Positions 49,107 through 61,700 of a stretch of DNA of 64,000 bases are shown here, piece by piece (the first letter of the stretch is position 1; each line of letters begins with the position of its first letter). The position numbers and the translations under genes are program-made. Below the pieces are notes generated by a model. That model made no database searches, was not told the origin of the DNA, and saw only the letters and a program-made list of their open reading frames with translations. The DNA is taken from assembly GCA_001643675.2 (NCBI GenBank), contig LSRY02000033.1, forward strand, positions 186,001 to 250,000, read 5' to 3'. Origin of the DNA: Monocercomonoides exilis. Taxonomy: Eukaryota; Preaxostyla; Oxymonadida; Polymastigidae.

Positions 49107-49303
49107 GATCCTTTTTGAAATCATGCTTTCGTTCGAGATTTGATCAAAATTGTTATCTCAATGGGATTTCGAAAAATTGAGTTTAAACTGAAAATACTTA
49201 TTGTTTATGATATTGCGATTGGAAAAACAAATTTTGATTCAAATCCCATTTAAAACAATATTTTGATCAAAACTCGAACGAAAGCATGATTTCAAAAAGG
49301 ATC
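49107..49303. repeat. Short inverted repeat, arms about 50 bp
   Basis: Arms 49107-49155 and 49254-49303 share GATCCTTTTTGAAATCATGC, then TTTCGTTCGAG-TTTGATCAAAAT with few mismatches. They enclose about 98 bp. No TA flank is visible, and nothing is encoded. It could be a small MITE or the remnant of a larger foldback. Confidence 0.7.
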
Positions 49304-49814
49304 GACCACAGAGATCAAAAAAAAGAAAACATTAATGGTAAATTTGGGAAGAAATTTTTAGCTTAATGAATTTTGTTCCATTCTCCGCTTTCAAATATAT
49401 TTATCCTTTTTTAAAATTCGTGTGATTATTTTCGATATCATATTTTTTCTGTCAAAAATTTCGGTTAAAAAATTTAAAAAGAATATTCATAAATAGACCC
49501 TGAAACGTGATAGAATATTTTAATTGTGCAGCTTCAATAATATCAAGTCAAACTTTGGCTTTTGAAACGAATGATAAACAATTTATGTTTAAATGACAAT
49601 AATTCAGCAAATGATAATAAATTTTCAAAATAATAATTACACCGAAAATAGTTATGATTTCAATAATAATCACCAATTTTATTCTTTTTTGAACAAGGGA
49701 ATGCCAGATTTATAATGATATGATGGAGAAATAGCTTCGTACAAAACACAGTTTTTTCATCAATGAAAAAATATTCCCCCATTTGTGAAATCCAACATTT
49801 TCTTTTAATACGAT

Positions 49815-49815
<1 letters not shown>

Positions 49816-49877
<62 letters not shown>
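49816..49877. repeat. 62-base poly-T tract
   Basis: An uninterrupted T homopolymer, the longest in the window. On the minus strand it would be poly-A, but no retroposon body or target duplication is visible beside it. Confidence 0.9.
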
Positions 49878-50001
49878 CGAAAGTATTGAATCAAAATTAA
49901 GATTTGTTGAACAAACAAAAGGAAAACATATAAATTGGCAAATAAACTGTGTGATTTGTGCAACGTTCTGATATGAGATATTTTCATTTTAATTCAAAAA
50001 A

Positions 50002-50964
50002 GGGTCAGTAATTTATCATATCCTCCTTTTTTTCATTGGGACCTAAAATTTTTGGCTCACAGGAGCACTTTAGAAAAAATAAATAACAGGAAACCTTCAA
50101 AATGTTAATATGTGCTATTCCTGAAAATAATTTTTATGTTTTAAATATTAGTGAAAAGATCTGGCGTTTTTTGCTTTATTTTTTAGATCAAAGACTTGCT
50201 CATATTTTCACGAGCTTTTTGTTTTGAGAGTTTTGAGTGTTGTTATTGTTATTGAACATAACTTCTTTATAATTTTTGTTATTTTTCATTGTTTAACACT
50301 TCATTTTTTTATGACTTTTTCTATTTCACTTAATTTCGACAAATTGAAGAATACGTCTGAATTAATAAGTTTTTTCGTTTATTAAAATGAGAAAATATTT
50401 GAATTATCAATAAATAAAGATATAGAAAAGGATGAAAATCCTTAATTTTTTATGATCATGATTATTATGCTCAAAAACTTGTTTATGAGTTTTTTTATTT
50501 CATTTGCTTCAAATCATATTGTTTTATTTCAAAATTTTTGTGATAATCATAACGTTCATTTTTCCAACTATTTTTCAACATTTACAAACATAACAATTCA
50601 ATTATCACCACAAAATCTTTAATTTGTCGAAATTAAGTGAAATAGAAAAAGTCATAAAAAAATGAAGTGTTAAACAATGAAAAATAACAAAAATTATAAA
50701 GAAGTTATGTTCAATAACAATAACAACACTCAAAACTCTCAAAACAAAAAGCTCGTGAAAATATGAGCAAGTCTTTGATCTAAAAAATAAAGCAAAAAAC
50801 GCCAGATCTTTTCACTAATATTTAAAACATAAAAATTATTTTCAGGAATAGCACATATTAACATTTTGAAGGTTTCCTGTTATTTATTTTTTCTAAAGTG
50901 CTCCTGTGAGCCAAAAATTTTAGGTCCCGATGAAAAAAAGGAGGATATGATAAATTACTGACCC
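50002..50964. mobile_element. 963-bp foldback element with 344-bp inverted arms
   Basis: Arms 50002-50345 and 50621-50964 are inverted copies of equal length with only rare differences seen (for example CATTGGGACC against CATCGGGACC). They enclose a 275-bp spacer. The ends read GGGTCAGTAATTTATCATAT. The right flank is TA, the left is AA, so a TA duplication is not intact. The arm contains GATCAAAGACTTGCTCATAT, related to the word in the other two foldbacks. No coding capacity. Confidence 0.9.
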
Positions 50965-51798
50965 TATCCATTAATTCGATAATTATTGCGACGTTCAGAG
51001 TTATATTCGGAAATAAAATAATTTTTTTATTTCGTATTCTCGTTTCATTTTAATTTCAAAATTTGTCCAAAACTTGAAACAATCGTTCACTCAGCAACTG
51101 TTCAAATTATAAATCATTTGACAATCCTCATCATATGCAAACTTGTCACAAACACTCATAACAACTTTTTTCTTAATGAAATTCTTGTTATATTCACAGA
51201 TGATTGGATCAATTTATTAATTTGATAAGTTTTCAATACTTCCTTTCCACTTTCACATGAATGTTCAAATTCACATGATATGTTTTAATATCCATTCTTG
51301 AAATTTTTTGTTAGAAGTTGCTGAAAAAAGACCAAAATATTCGATTTTTTTGTTTCACATAGAAAAATTTCGTCACTTTTATTTTAAAATTTCGCACATT
51401 TGATAAGTTTTTTTTGATGAAAACCTTTGAACAGTCTTTCTTGTGTTTCAATTTTTAAAAATATGTCAGGACTTATATACTTCTCCATGCAGCATGGTTA
51501 TTCAATCTGTATCGATGATGAACGTTGAAAAACGCTTTATCTTTCAAGAATTAATGAAAGAATTGAACAATTGAGGAAAAAATAACGAAAATTGTTTGAG
51601 TTACACAAAAAGATGTCTACAAATACATATCGGCTAAACAATCGAAAAATAAGAATTTCAATTTAACAAAAACTCCATTTATAAAGACATTCTTAAAGGT
51701 GCTGGTAAATCAATCAAAAGAATATTTGTGAAACAACTGAAAATAACTACTCATGTTTATTAACAATCAAACGAAGCAAACAATCAAAAATTGAAATA

Positions 51799-52777
51799 GG
51801 GTCATATTTTTATTAGTACCCCGTTTTTTATTAGATCCTATTTTTTTTTCCTCATATTGCTTTATATAGAAGCTAATACGCAATGAGAATAATTTTAAAA
51901 CAAATGATATATTATTATAAGGTTGTATACCAAATCTTTTTGGAAATCATTTCTTTTAAAAAAAGATCCGAATTTTTTAAGTTTTATTTTTTGATCAATG
52001 TTTTGCTCGTGTTTCCACGAGTTTTTGAAACCAAGCATTTTCCTTGTTAGCATTGTTTTTAAACTTTTCTTTTTAACATTTTTGGTTATTTTTCAACTTG
52101 AGGAATTCTTTTTTTTCAACAGTTTTCACACCTTTCCTTTTTTTTGTAAAACTGAAATATTTTCAAAAGAAATTATTAATAATAAATTTCCTTGTATTTA
52201 GTTGATGTAATATAATGAACAATATCGTTTATGTAAAAATTCTTTGGAAATTTTATGTGTACAAAAAGGAAAACGTGAAAAACGAAATATCATCTTTTTC
52301 ATTTTTTGAATGAAACACTTTTTAATTTCATTTCTCACCACTTTTATTATTTAAAACACTAATTTATTTATTTAACACGAATGATTATTTTATTAAATAA
52401 CAGCGTATTCGTTCATAATTTCAATTTTTCGAAAAAAAGATGAGGTGTGAAAACTGTTGAAAAAAAAGAATTCCTCAAGTTGAAAAATAACCAAAAATGT
52501 TAAAAAGAAAAGTTTAAAAACAATGCTAACAAGGAAAATGCTTGGTTTCAAAAACTCGTGGAAACACGAGCAAAACATTGATCAAAAAATAAAACTTAAA
52601 AAATTCGGATCTTTTTTTAAAAGAAATGATTTCCAAAAAGATTTGGTATACAACCTTATAATAATATATCATTTGTTTTAAAATTATTCTCATTGCGTAT
52701 TAGCTTCTATATAAAGCAATATGAGGAAAAAAAAATAGGATCTAATAAAAAACGGGGTACTAATAAAAATATGACCC
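51799..52777. mobile_element. 979-bp foldback element with 335-bp inverted arms
   Basis: Arms 51799-52133 and 52443-52777 are inverted copies of equal length, again essentially identical by eye. They enclose a 309-bp spacer. The ends read GGGTCATATTTTTATTAGTA, close to the end of the element at 32181 and sharing GGGTCA with the one at 50002. A TA precedes the left end; the right flank is CA. The arms contain GATCAATGTTTTGCTCGTGT. The same 55-codon peptide-like frame appears at both arms only because they are copies. Confidence 0.9.
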
Positions 52778-53689
52778 CACATACATAAAAACTTAAAAAG
52801 CAAAAAAAAAGAAAAAGAAAAAAAGAAAAAAAAGGAAAAAAAAAAGGAAAAAAAAAAAACTTAAAAAGCAAAATTTGATAATTCAAAAAATGCATCAAGT
52901 CACAATGGCTAAAGTTGTCATCAGGAAAGAAAAAAAAAATAAGACAGAATATAATAGTTTTTATTTTATATTATTTTTTTATGATGCTGATGCTCAAATT
53001 GAGAAACAGAGTTTTGTTTAGAAAAAAAAATGTTAAAAGAATTCAAAAAGATTTATTTTATTTTATCAGTCCCATAATATTTGAGATAATAATTTTTTGT
53101 TATTAATTTATTGAATTGGAGAAACAGTATAAGATGCTTGATGTGATTAACTAGAGTATAAATTAGAGGGTTACATGTTTGTTGAAGATGGAAGACAATA
53201 TTCAAAAAGATGTTAAAAAGTTGCTCTTTTATTGTCGGAACTTCACTTCTATATAGCAAGTGTTTCTATAAAAACACTCTCCGTGTTACAAAAGGCACAA
53301 CAAAAAAGTATGAACAAGAAGCAAATAATATCGGAAAATTATTGTCAGATTAGAGAGTGACAAAAGAAAAGATGCAAACATTGTATAATTTTTGCTCCTT
53401 TTCAGAAAATTCAACAAACCATAAGGACACGTGTAAAGCAGATGAAAGAAGCAATGTTTTTTTTTGACGTGTTTTTCAATTGCTATCAATTTTGGAAGAA
53501 TGATGTTCAGAAAAGAATTCAAGAGATGATTTTTATGAAATGAAGAAATCTTGCAGCTGAAGGAAATTGTTGCTCCAAAAGACATATTCGATAATGTTTT
53601 GCAGGTAAGTAAATCACTTTTATAAGGATTTTATTTTGTTCAATTCCAACAAAAAAGGAAAAAGAAGAAAAGAAAAGAAAAAGAAAAGA

Positions 53690-54127
53690 AAAAGAAAAGA
53701 AAATGAAAGAATGCACATTTAGGTGGCTTGGAAGGATTCAAATACAAAGAAAAGAAAACGTCATTGAATTGAAACAAAAAACTCAGGCGAAGAGAATTTT
53801 TGACAAACAACAAGTGATGAAAAGAGCTTTGCATTCTTCAAAGGCAATTACAATGTTTTTACAGATGCAGATTGAACAAAAAGAAAACGAAAATCGCAAG
53901 AGTTTCTGGGATGGAGGCAAAGAGCAAGATCAAGTTAACAATGAAGAATGCGAAATGAGACAAGCAAATCCGACTCGTCCATGACTACCAATTGTCCACC
54001 GATGATGCTCCTTTCCTCGTCATCAAAAGCCATCACATCCATCTGCAAAAGAATAATTGATATCCCAAAGCAATTTATCTGTGGAAACTTCATCAGCTTC
54101 TTGAGACCAGTGACTTCAACAAAAAAT

Positions 54128-54162
<35 letters not shown>

Positions 54163-55730
54163 CTTTCTTTACAGACTCTGGGGCTTCGTTCGCATTAAAT
54201 AAAATTACTGAAATTTCAATTTTGCAGTTTCTGCTTTGGAAGTCACAACATTGCGGTTGTCGTGTGGGAAACAGTTCAGCTTATGAGTGTCGAAGAATTG
54301 TCACTTTCAATAGACCTTCCAGATGCATCAGCACGATCCGATAACTGCTCAATATCAACGGCATCAGACATTGTGAGCACAACAGCATCTGCCGGAAAAC
54401 GCACAATAAACACTCTTTTGGCATCGATGAGTGTTGGCCTCGCTGATGGGCAAGTCGCAAAACTCGACATCACACAACCCTTCAAGCTGCTCTCACCAAT
54501 GATTTCAACACTTGGTCTCTCTCCATTGACTATCTTCTGCCCAGCAACTTCGGCTTCGTATTCTCCAAAAGGGATCTGGAGTGTCAGACACTCCCACAAC
54601 ATCATCCCAATTGAGAATGCCACTGACTCCTTTGTTGCATCCATCTTCTTGTTGATCAACAATTCTGGTGCCTTCCATCTCAAGCACTCCTTCCTGTTGT
54701 CTTCATCATCCTCAAAAGCTGATGAGGGAAGAGAGTCATCATCATCATCACTTGCAGAAGTCACAACAGTTGATGATGAGATGGATGATGATGAATCATC
54801 AGACAATAAGTCAGAGTGCATCACAATACAAATCACCATATGTTCTGAGAACAACACAATATGTGGACTCAGATTGGCAAGGGAGGACAGCTCGTCTTCT
54901 TCATTCTCAAATGAATGCAGCGCAAGATTGGCCACCCAGAACAGAATCTGAGCAGCTGTCTGCTCTCTCTCCTGCAAAGTGCCGATCGCCATCTCTTTTG
55001 TCTTATTCCTTCCATGCAATAGCATGAACAATGAATCCCTCAAATCTACAATCAGTTTCTCATGAGGGGATGAACAGGCCATTGCATCCACCAAGTTCGA
55101 CATCGATGAGGTGGTTGGGCACAGACACTCTGATCGAACAAATGTAGAATCTGAATCAGTTGTTGAGGTGGATGAAATGGAAGGTGATGGAGTTCTCTCT
55201 CTTATTTCTTCTTCTTTTTCATCAGCCTTCTCCAATGCCCAATCTGGAATCTTGTCTGAATCTCTCCCAAGAATGTATTCAGTGGAACCACTCTCACTCA
55301 ACAAATGCTCTGAAGATTCTGAATGCCCCAACGTCTTGTCATACACCCTCTTCTTAATCCTCTCATCATTTTTCTTCTCTGCCTCTCTTTCTGCTCTCCT
55401 CCATTGCTCCTCTGGAGACATCTCCATCGTTACCATCTCAAATGCCTTCGGATCTTTTCTGATGTTATCGTTCACAATCTCTCTCAGATCTTCCGCTTCA
55501 TTCTTTGCCTTCTTCCATCGAACCGCCAGAACAACTGCAACAACAAGAATAATCAAAAACAACACAGCTAATATTATCACAATTATTGGCCATATCGATT
55601 TTCCTTCTTTTCCTCCCTCAACAAGATTTCCTTCTCCTTTTGGATCAGTCTCACTTCTGTTCTTCAGAATAAATGAATCAGTGGCCGATGGAGAATCAGC
55701 ATTTCCAAACAAAATGCACACCCTCACTTC
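53690..55730. repeat. Duplicated 3' cassette, copy 2
   Basis: This is the second copy of the 34021-36057 cassette, in the same orientation about 19.67 kb away. It carries the 3' 1.45 kb of the second giant gene and 586 bp of 3' flank. The right-hand limit is the same codon block in both genes; beyond it the two ectodomains share only the general beta-helix pattern. Confidence 0.95.
53935..54042 (-). other. Exon-like 35-codon frame in the 3' flank, copy 2
   Basis: It has the same frame and the same preceding TTTTGCAG as at 34266-34373. Its conservation adds little, because the whole flank was copied recently. Confidence 0.3.
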
Positions 55731-58700
55731 TGCTTCACTTGGAACGCCTTCAAATGTATTGACAGGAACAGACCCATGCACCTCTTCTTCTGATATGAAA
55801 CCACTTTCATCAAACAAATTTTTCTCAACCACCTCTTCATCTCCAACAGCAATAACTGTCTTGAACGACAGGTTACAAGGAAGGAGAATTGATCCTCTGA
55901 ACACGAGATTTACCTTCTCCCCTGACTTTTCCGATGACACACTCTCCATCCTCGGGATGAAAAGCGCAGATGCTCTTTCTTTTGCTATTCCTTCCAGTGT
56001 GCATCCTTCTTCCAATATCCATAGCGAGGTGTTGTCTTTCGCTCCATCTCCTCCCTTCAAACTCGTAACTTTCAATTTTGCTGAGTCTCCACACAGAATG
56101 TTTCTTCTTATCGATTCATAATTCGCTATTGACGGATTATTGTTTTCGAATTTCCCATCATATATCTTCACACTTCCACCTGATAAGGAAAGCCCTCCAT
56201 TTTCTGAATTTGCCAGCGTCGAATCCTTCATCAGCCCAGAACAATTTTGAAGATCAATCATCGACCCATTCCACTGACACAGTTCTTCAAATGATTCTTC
56301 GTTGTCTCTCAACTCATGCGTGCTTGCTGCTCCATCAAACACGCAAGAAGATAAGCAAACATCCGATAAATTTGTCAGAGCAGCAATTCTTCCCTTTTCT
56401 GAGGACGAGATGCATTTTTGGTTGGTGTAGTTCTCCAATTCCACCAATAAAGACGAAGGCAAAGACGAAGAAGAAGCAGCTAAACAGCACGGGCCAAACG
56501 AATTTCTGGTTATGTTTTGAAATGAAGACTGCTTCAATCTGAATTCTGAGTCATTTGATTTCACGCTCACTGCACATCCTTCCATAAGCATCGCGTTGGA
56601 AATGGCCAAGGAATTCATTTCGACATTTGCCTCTTCGCATTCAACAGAAATCAAGGATTCCTTTAAAACGTGTGTATCGTCGAATTTCAAGTGGCTGCAT
56701 TGGATGTTTAATTGGCCTCCTGAACCGTCTGAGGAAAGCACAATCAAGCTTGTTTTGCTCTCTGCATTCTTGATTTGAACCTTCTGGAGCTGAGAGTCTT
56801 TGCAGTTCAGAAGGATGAGAGCGGATCGATCAAACATGCAGCTTGAAACAAGCAACTGCTGCATGGACAGGTTTGTGAAATTGCGAAAATCAAATAACTC
56901 TCCACAACTCATATCAGAAATGTTCAGTTCCATTAACAAGCAATATTGTCCGCCTCTTGCTGCCACACACGAAGAGACGAGACAAAGGGAAGCAAAAGTG
57001 CACCAGTTAATCGATAGCCTCCCATTCTCCACGAGAATGATGGAGCAGTTCAATTTCGTTTCAGAGTTTCCAGTCGAATCTTCTTGAGTAAATGCTGTGC
57101 CTGAAATAGACAAGTTGCCATCTGTCAGCGATAACAAGCTGGAATGCGAAGAAGAAAAAGCGCTTCCAAACAAAAATGTTAGAAATTCCATTTTCACATT
57201 CGACGAGCACGTAACAAGACTGTCTGTATTGCTCTCGACGGAGCAGTTCAGGTGGAGCACTCCTTTGTCGCTTTCCTGCTCCAGCGACTTGATCGTCACA
57301 TCGCGAGCTCTTGCTTCCCCTGTCACTTCAGCGCTTTTGTCAGTCAGCAAATTGCTGTAAGCTGAAGGAATGATGTGGGGCAGAGCAACATTCAAGGAAA
57401 TGCAAGGTTCGCTTATTCCACCGCACTGGCGTGAATCGGAGGAGTTGTTGGATGAAGAAGATGCAAAAATCGTCTCGCTCCGATACACAACAACAAGCAG
57501 CAGCAGATCTTGTTCATCAGTATGGTCTTGTGCTGTGCATCCCCACATAGCAAATTCTCGGACAAATGGAGGTCTGAAATCGAGCTGGAAGAGCTCGATG
57601 TTTATTTGAGATTTGATATTTGTGCATCGCACATACAAGTCTCTCCCCTTGAATGCCTTGTTATTCATGAAAGTTGTGTTTTCCAACAGAAAAGGAAGCA
57701 AGCCTTCACTTGTGATCAAAGAGCAATCCAGAAATATTGCTCCTCCCCTTCCAGTCTCCGAGCAGAAGCACTCCGAGACAGCCGAAAAACGGCACTCGAA
57801 AAATCCCCCTTCGTTCAATTTCATTATCATTCCTCCCCCTTTCTCGCTTTGGCTGCTTCCGCAATTCTTGATCAATGTGTTTTGCACAGACACGCTGCAA
57901 GGCTCGCTGCCAGTGCAGCTGATGATGGAGGGCTCAGATGGAGCATTTTGGAGTAGCGAATGGAGCGTGCAGCATTTCAGTTGCACCGTTGTACTGCCGC
58001 CTTCATTCAATCTCTGAGACTCGCCTTTCCACTCAGCCTGAGCCAACACTGCAACAATGCTTTTACCCATCAGTTCCATGTTGTTCATTGAAACATTTGT
58101 CAAGTCAATGCTGCTTCCATGTGATACCATCAGAATGTGTCTTTCGGCTTTGATGGATTGGAACGAGCAGAATGATAATTCGCACGTTCCAAACAGGCAG
58201 GCAACAACACAATAAGGAATGGCTGCCTCAGAAGCGCTGGTGAAGGAGCAGCCTTGAGCTGCAAAGGAGCTGCCAGTTGTGCTTATGAGTTTTGTCTGCT
58301 TCCATTCAGATCCATCCCAGCAACAGATCTCAATGTTAATGAGGGTGCATGTGCCGGTGTTTGTCAGCACAGAATCGCTTTCTTCTTCCTTTCCTGCCTG
58401 AGGTGAAATGGCTGCTCCAAAAGTCAGAGAAGGGCGAGACTTGGCATCAACTGAAGTCACAGTGACGTTTGAAATGTCAACCTCGCTGTTCACCTGAGCT
58501 TCATCGACGATCAAAAATGTGTTCATGCTTGATTGTGCTGGATCTTCCAAAGCACGAAAATGTTTTTGCCCATACTCCATTGTTGAACATGGCTCTTCTG
58601 CACTCCCACATCGGAGAACATCCCACCCGCTGTTCTTGCTGAGATAGATTTCTTGAGATGCAAATCCAATCAGAAATCGGCAAAGATCGAAGTTTGTCTT

Positions 58701-61700
58701 CGTGGTGTCGTTCCCAACGAATAGATTTTTATTTCCCGCTGTCTCGCTAACCTCAAATGCCAATGACTGTTTTGTAATCGAAACATTCAAGTCTGAAGAA
58801 AGAAAGAACATGTTTTTCCCACTCTTTGCAGAGCATTGATCGAAGACTATCTGCTGGAAGGAGAATGCATTGGAAGCAGAGCAGTCGAAATAGACCCCTC
58901 CTCCTTTTCCACCTGTTTCATTTTCGGCACAGCATTTCGTGAATGTGGCGTTTTCCATCGTAAATTGCCCTTGTGCTTCAACAACAACTTTCATCGCGCC
59001 TCCCTCCATGCTCTCAGCGCCTTTGGCGTTCGTGATATTCCAATGCAAACACTCAACCTGGCTTGAAATTGAGGATGAAATTAGCACAGCGCTGTTTGCA
59101 TCGCCGTTGGTGATCCCTGAAAAAGTGCATTGAGTAAGACAGACAGCCTTGTCGCTCGTTGTTCCCTCGTTCAATAGTTTGGATGTTGACGATGGAATCA
59201 CACCAATGAGAGGCTGATCGCCAATGTCTGTGTTCTTCACATTCAACGAAATAATCGTTGTTGGGGTGCTGGCTGTGTTTTCGCTCACTGCGATAGGCGT
59301 ATGCTGGAGATTCGCTGAATTCAACAGGCAGTAGTCCATATTGATGATTCCTCCGCACATATGAAACAGCCTGTAACCTATCTGGCTGACCTCGCCCTGC
59401 TGCATCTCGAATGCACACTTTGTCAACGATAGGTTGCTCTCAGAAGTCAAGAATATTAACGTTTCGATCTCAGCATCAAAAGAAGAAGGAAGCAAAAAGC
59501 GGATCAATTCGATGGATGCATTCCCCGTGGCTGCCATCACTTTTCCAGTCAGAGCATTCAGCGACTTGGCACAAGTCATTTCGGCTTTTGAAGTGTTTGA
59601 TGATCTCAAAATCAAATCGGGATGATTCAGTTCGCTCTCAATTATAGCTGATTTGACGATAGCTATTGCTTTTGCATTTTCCTCTGCCAGCCTCTCCATG
59701 CAATAATCAACAGACTGGCACGGATAATCCGAGAATCCACATACCACAGTATCAGCACCATCCTCGCTTCCCACATGGACTGTGCTCCCAACTTCCTCAA
59801 GAAACAGAACCAACGGAATCGAATGCTCGTGATCATTTCCATTGAACCCACGCAAATCATCAAAGCAGCTATGACCCAGTGCATAAGCAAAAGGAAGCGT
59901 TTCGTTCGTGATCGATTCCTTCAGGTCGGGCGATTGAACAAACAAATCGTTTCCATGCTTCGCTTTGTTTGGCTTTTCTGATGAAAAAGAAGGATCTGTG
60001 ATGGCAAATGCTGAATCTGAGTTCTCAAGATTCAGAAAGATCCCTCCCCCAAATCCCTCCTGCGAATCGAAAGGCGCCTCGCACTCTTCGAAGTAACATC
60101 GAGAAATTGTTGTTGAACATGTGTTTGGTAGCGAGATGAACAGCGCCCCACCTCCATTTCCATCACCAGAAACAATGCAATGCTCAAAAGTGCATTTGTT
60201 TATTGAAGAATCACAGCTATCCTCAAACCCTTCGCTCCACACTGCATTCAGGCATCCTCCGTTCTGCTCGCTCTCAACATTCAAAAAAGAAGCATTCGAA
60301 AGAGAGACAGATTTGCAATCCGACAAAGCAATTGCACAGCCTTGCGAAAATCCAAATCCAGAGACATTCACAAATTTCATCGTTAACGAACCTTCTTCAA
60401 CCTGAATCAAGGATTTTGTTGATGGCAGAGTCGATTGGGAGCTTTTCGCAAAACTGCACAGCTCCAGCTCAAGCAACCCAGAGGAGCCAATTGCAATTGC
60501 AGATCGGTTGAACACACAAACAAATCGAACCATCTTTGCATTCAGCGAACCATTGCCGATGGAGATCAAGCAGTCGTTTGACGAGGCTTCGTGACACTTT
60601 ATTGCAGATGAGTTGTTCTCTGCTCCGCTGAGAACGATATTCCTCCAATCAATTTCAATCATATCTTCTTCGAATTCTTCACTGGTCATAAAAACATTCT
60701 GTCCCAAATATGAATTCCATCTTGTCACCCCATATTCCACCGTTTGGCATTCCGAGCCTGTTCCTCCACAAGTGTTCACATCACTTCCTGAATGACTTAT
60801 GTGTATTTCTGACTGAGGAGATAGAAGATATGAGTCATATGCAACACCGTCATCACCGCATTCCAAAGCATATTTAGCACATAGAACAACTTTTTGAGGG
60901 GCCATAGAATAAGAAAGACAGCAAATGATGTGTTCTGTAATTGTGCTTTCATTATAACAAAAACCAAGAAAAATATCCTTTGCATGGGTTGATTTTTGCA
61001 CTGTATTACTTTCAAACAAGCAAAATTGCGTTTGTAAGTTTTTCAATTCCGTATTGTGGGTTGCGTCAAATCCTCCTGCACCATGTGGAGCATCTCCTTT
61101 GAATAAATAGCAATTTGACATTACAAAATCAAATTTTTGATATTGAAGAAATACAGTTCCAGCAAACCAAATTAACGCTTTACTGTTTTCGAAGACAGAG
61201 TCGTAAATTGATCCACTTCCACCAAGATGCCATGCAACACTTCCTCCATAAGCTGCTGAACAATTTTCAAAAGAACAGCCAAAAATCAAAGAAAATTTAT
61301 TTGCAATGTGGGCAAATGCTCCTCCGATTGATTCTTTTTCCGTTCCTCGGCAATTATTAAATATTGAATTTTCAATGCTGCAATCACTTCCGTTGCTTAA
61401 AATTGCACCACCATATCCATATGTGTTTGGAAACGTATCAGTGCATTTGGTAAATGTGCATTTGTCAACAGTGAGCTTGGCACTGCCGCTAACTGTTATT
61501 GCACCACCATGAACAGCACTGCATTCGGTAAATTTGCAATCTTCGAATTTGATTTCTCCATCTGAAAATGATTGCGTTTTATTTGTGTAGATCTGATGAG
61601 AAATGGTGTTTTTCGAACGAATGAAAGAAGTGTTCGAGGAGCTGAAACCACATCCACGAGAGCCAGAGATGAGAACGCCATAATATGGGCAAACACAATC

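Larger units (their letters stand above)
48532..53689. other. 5.2-kb repeat-rich intergenic region
   Basis: No gene is supported between the hydrolase stop and the second duplicated cassette. The region holds a short inverted repeat, a 62-T tract and two foldback elements (annotated separately). Short frames at 53053-53585 on the minus strand are AT-rich noise. On the plus strand near 53495-53550 a worn piece (NDVQKRIQEMIFMK) weakly recalls the helical-repeat family. Confidence 0.6.

Noticed and set aside
49816-49877. Poly-T as a retroposon tail
   Set aside because: No element body, internal promoter boxes or target-site duplication next to the tract.
51998-52578. Two near-identical 61-67 codon frames in opposite orientation
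   Set aside because: They are the two arms of the foldback element read outward-in; the identity reflects the inverted repeat, not a gene pair.
53703-53984. 93-codon plus-strand frame in the cassette flank
   Set aside because: Frame-broken in the other copy by a 1-nt change and without recognisable motifs; it is antisense 3' flank of the giant gene.
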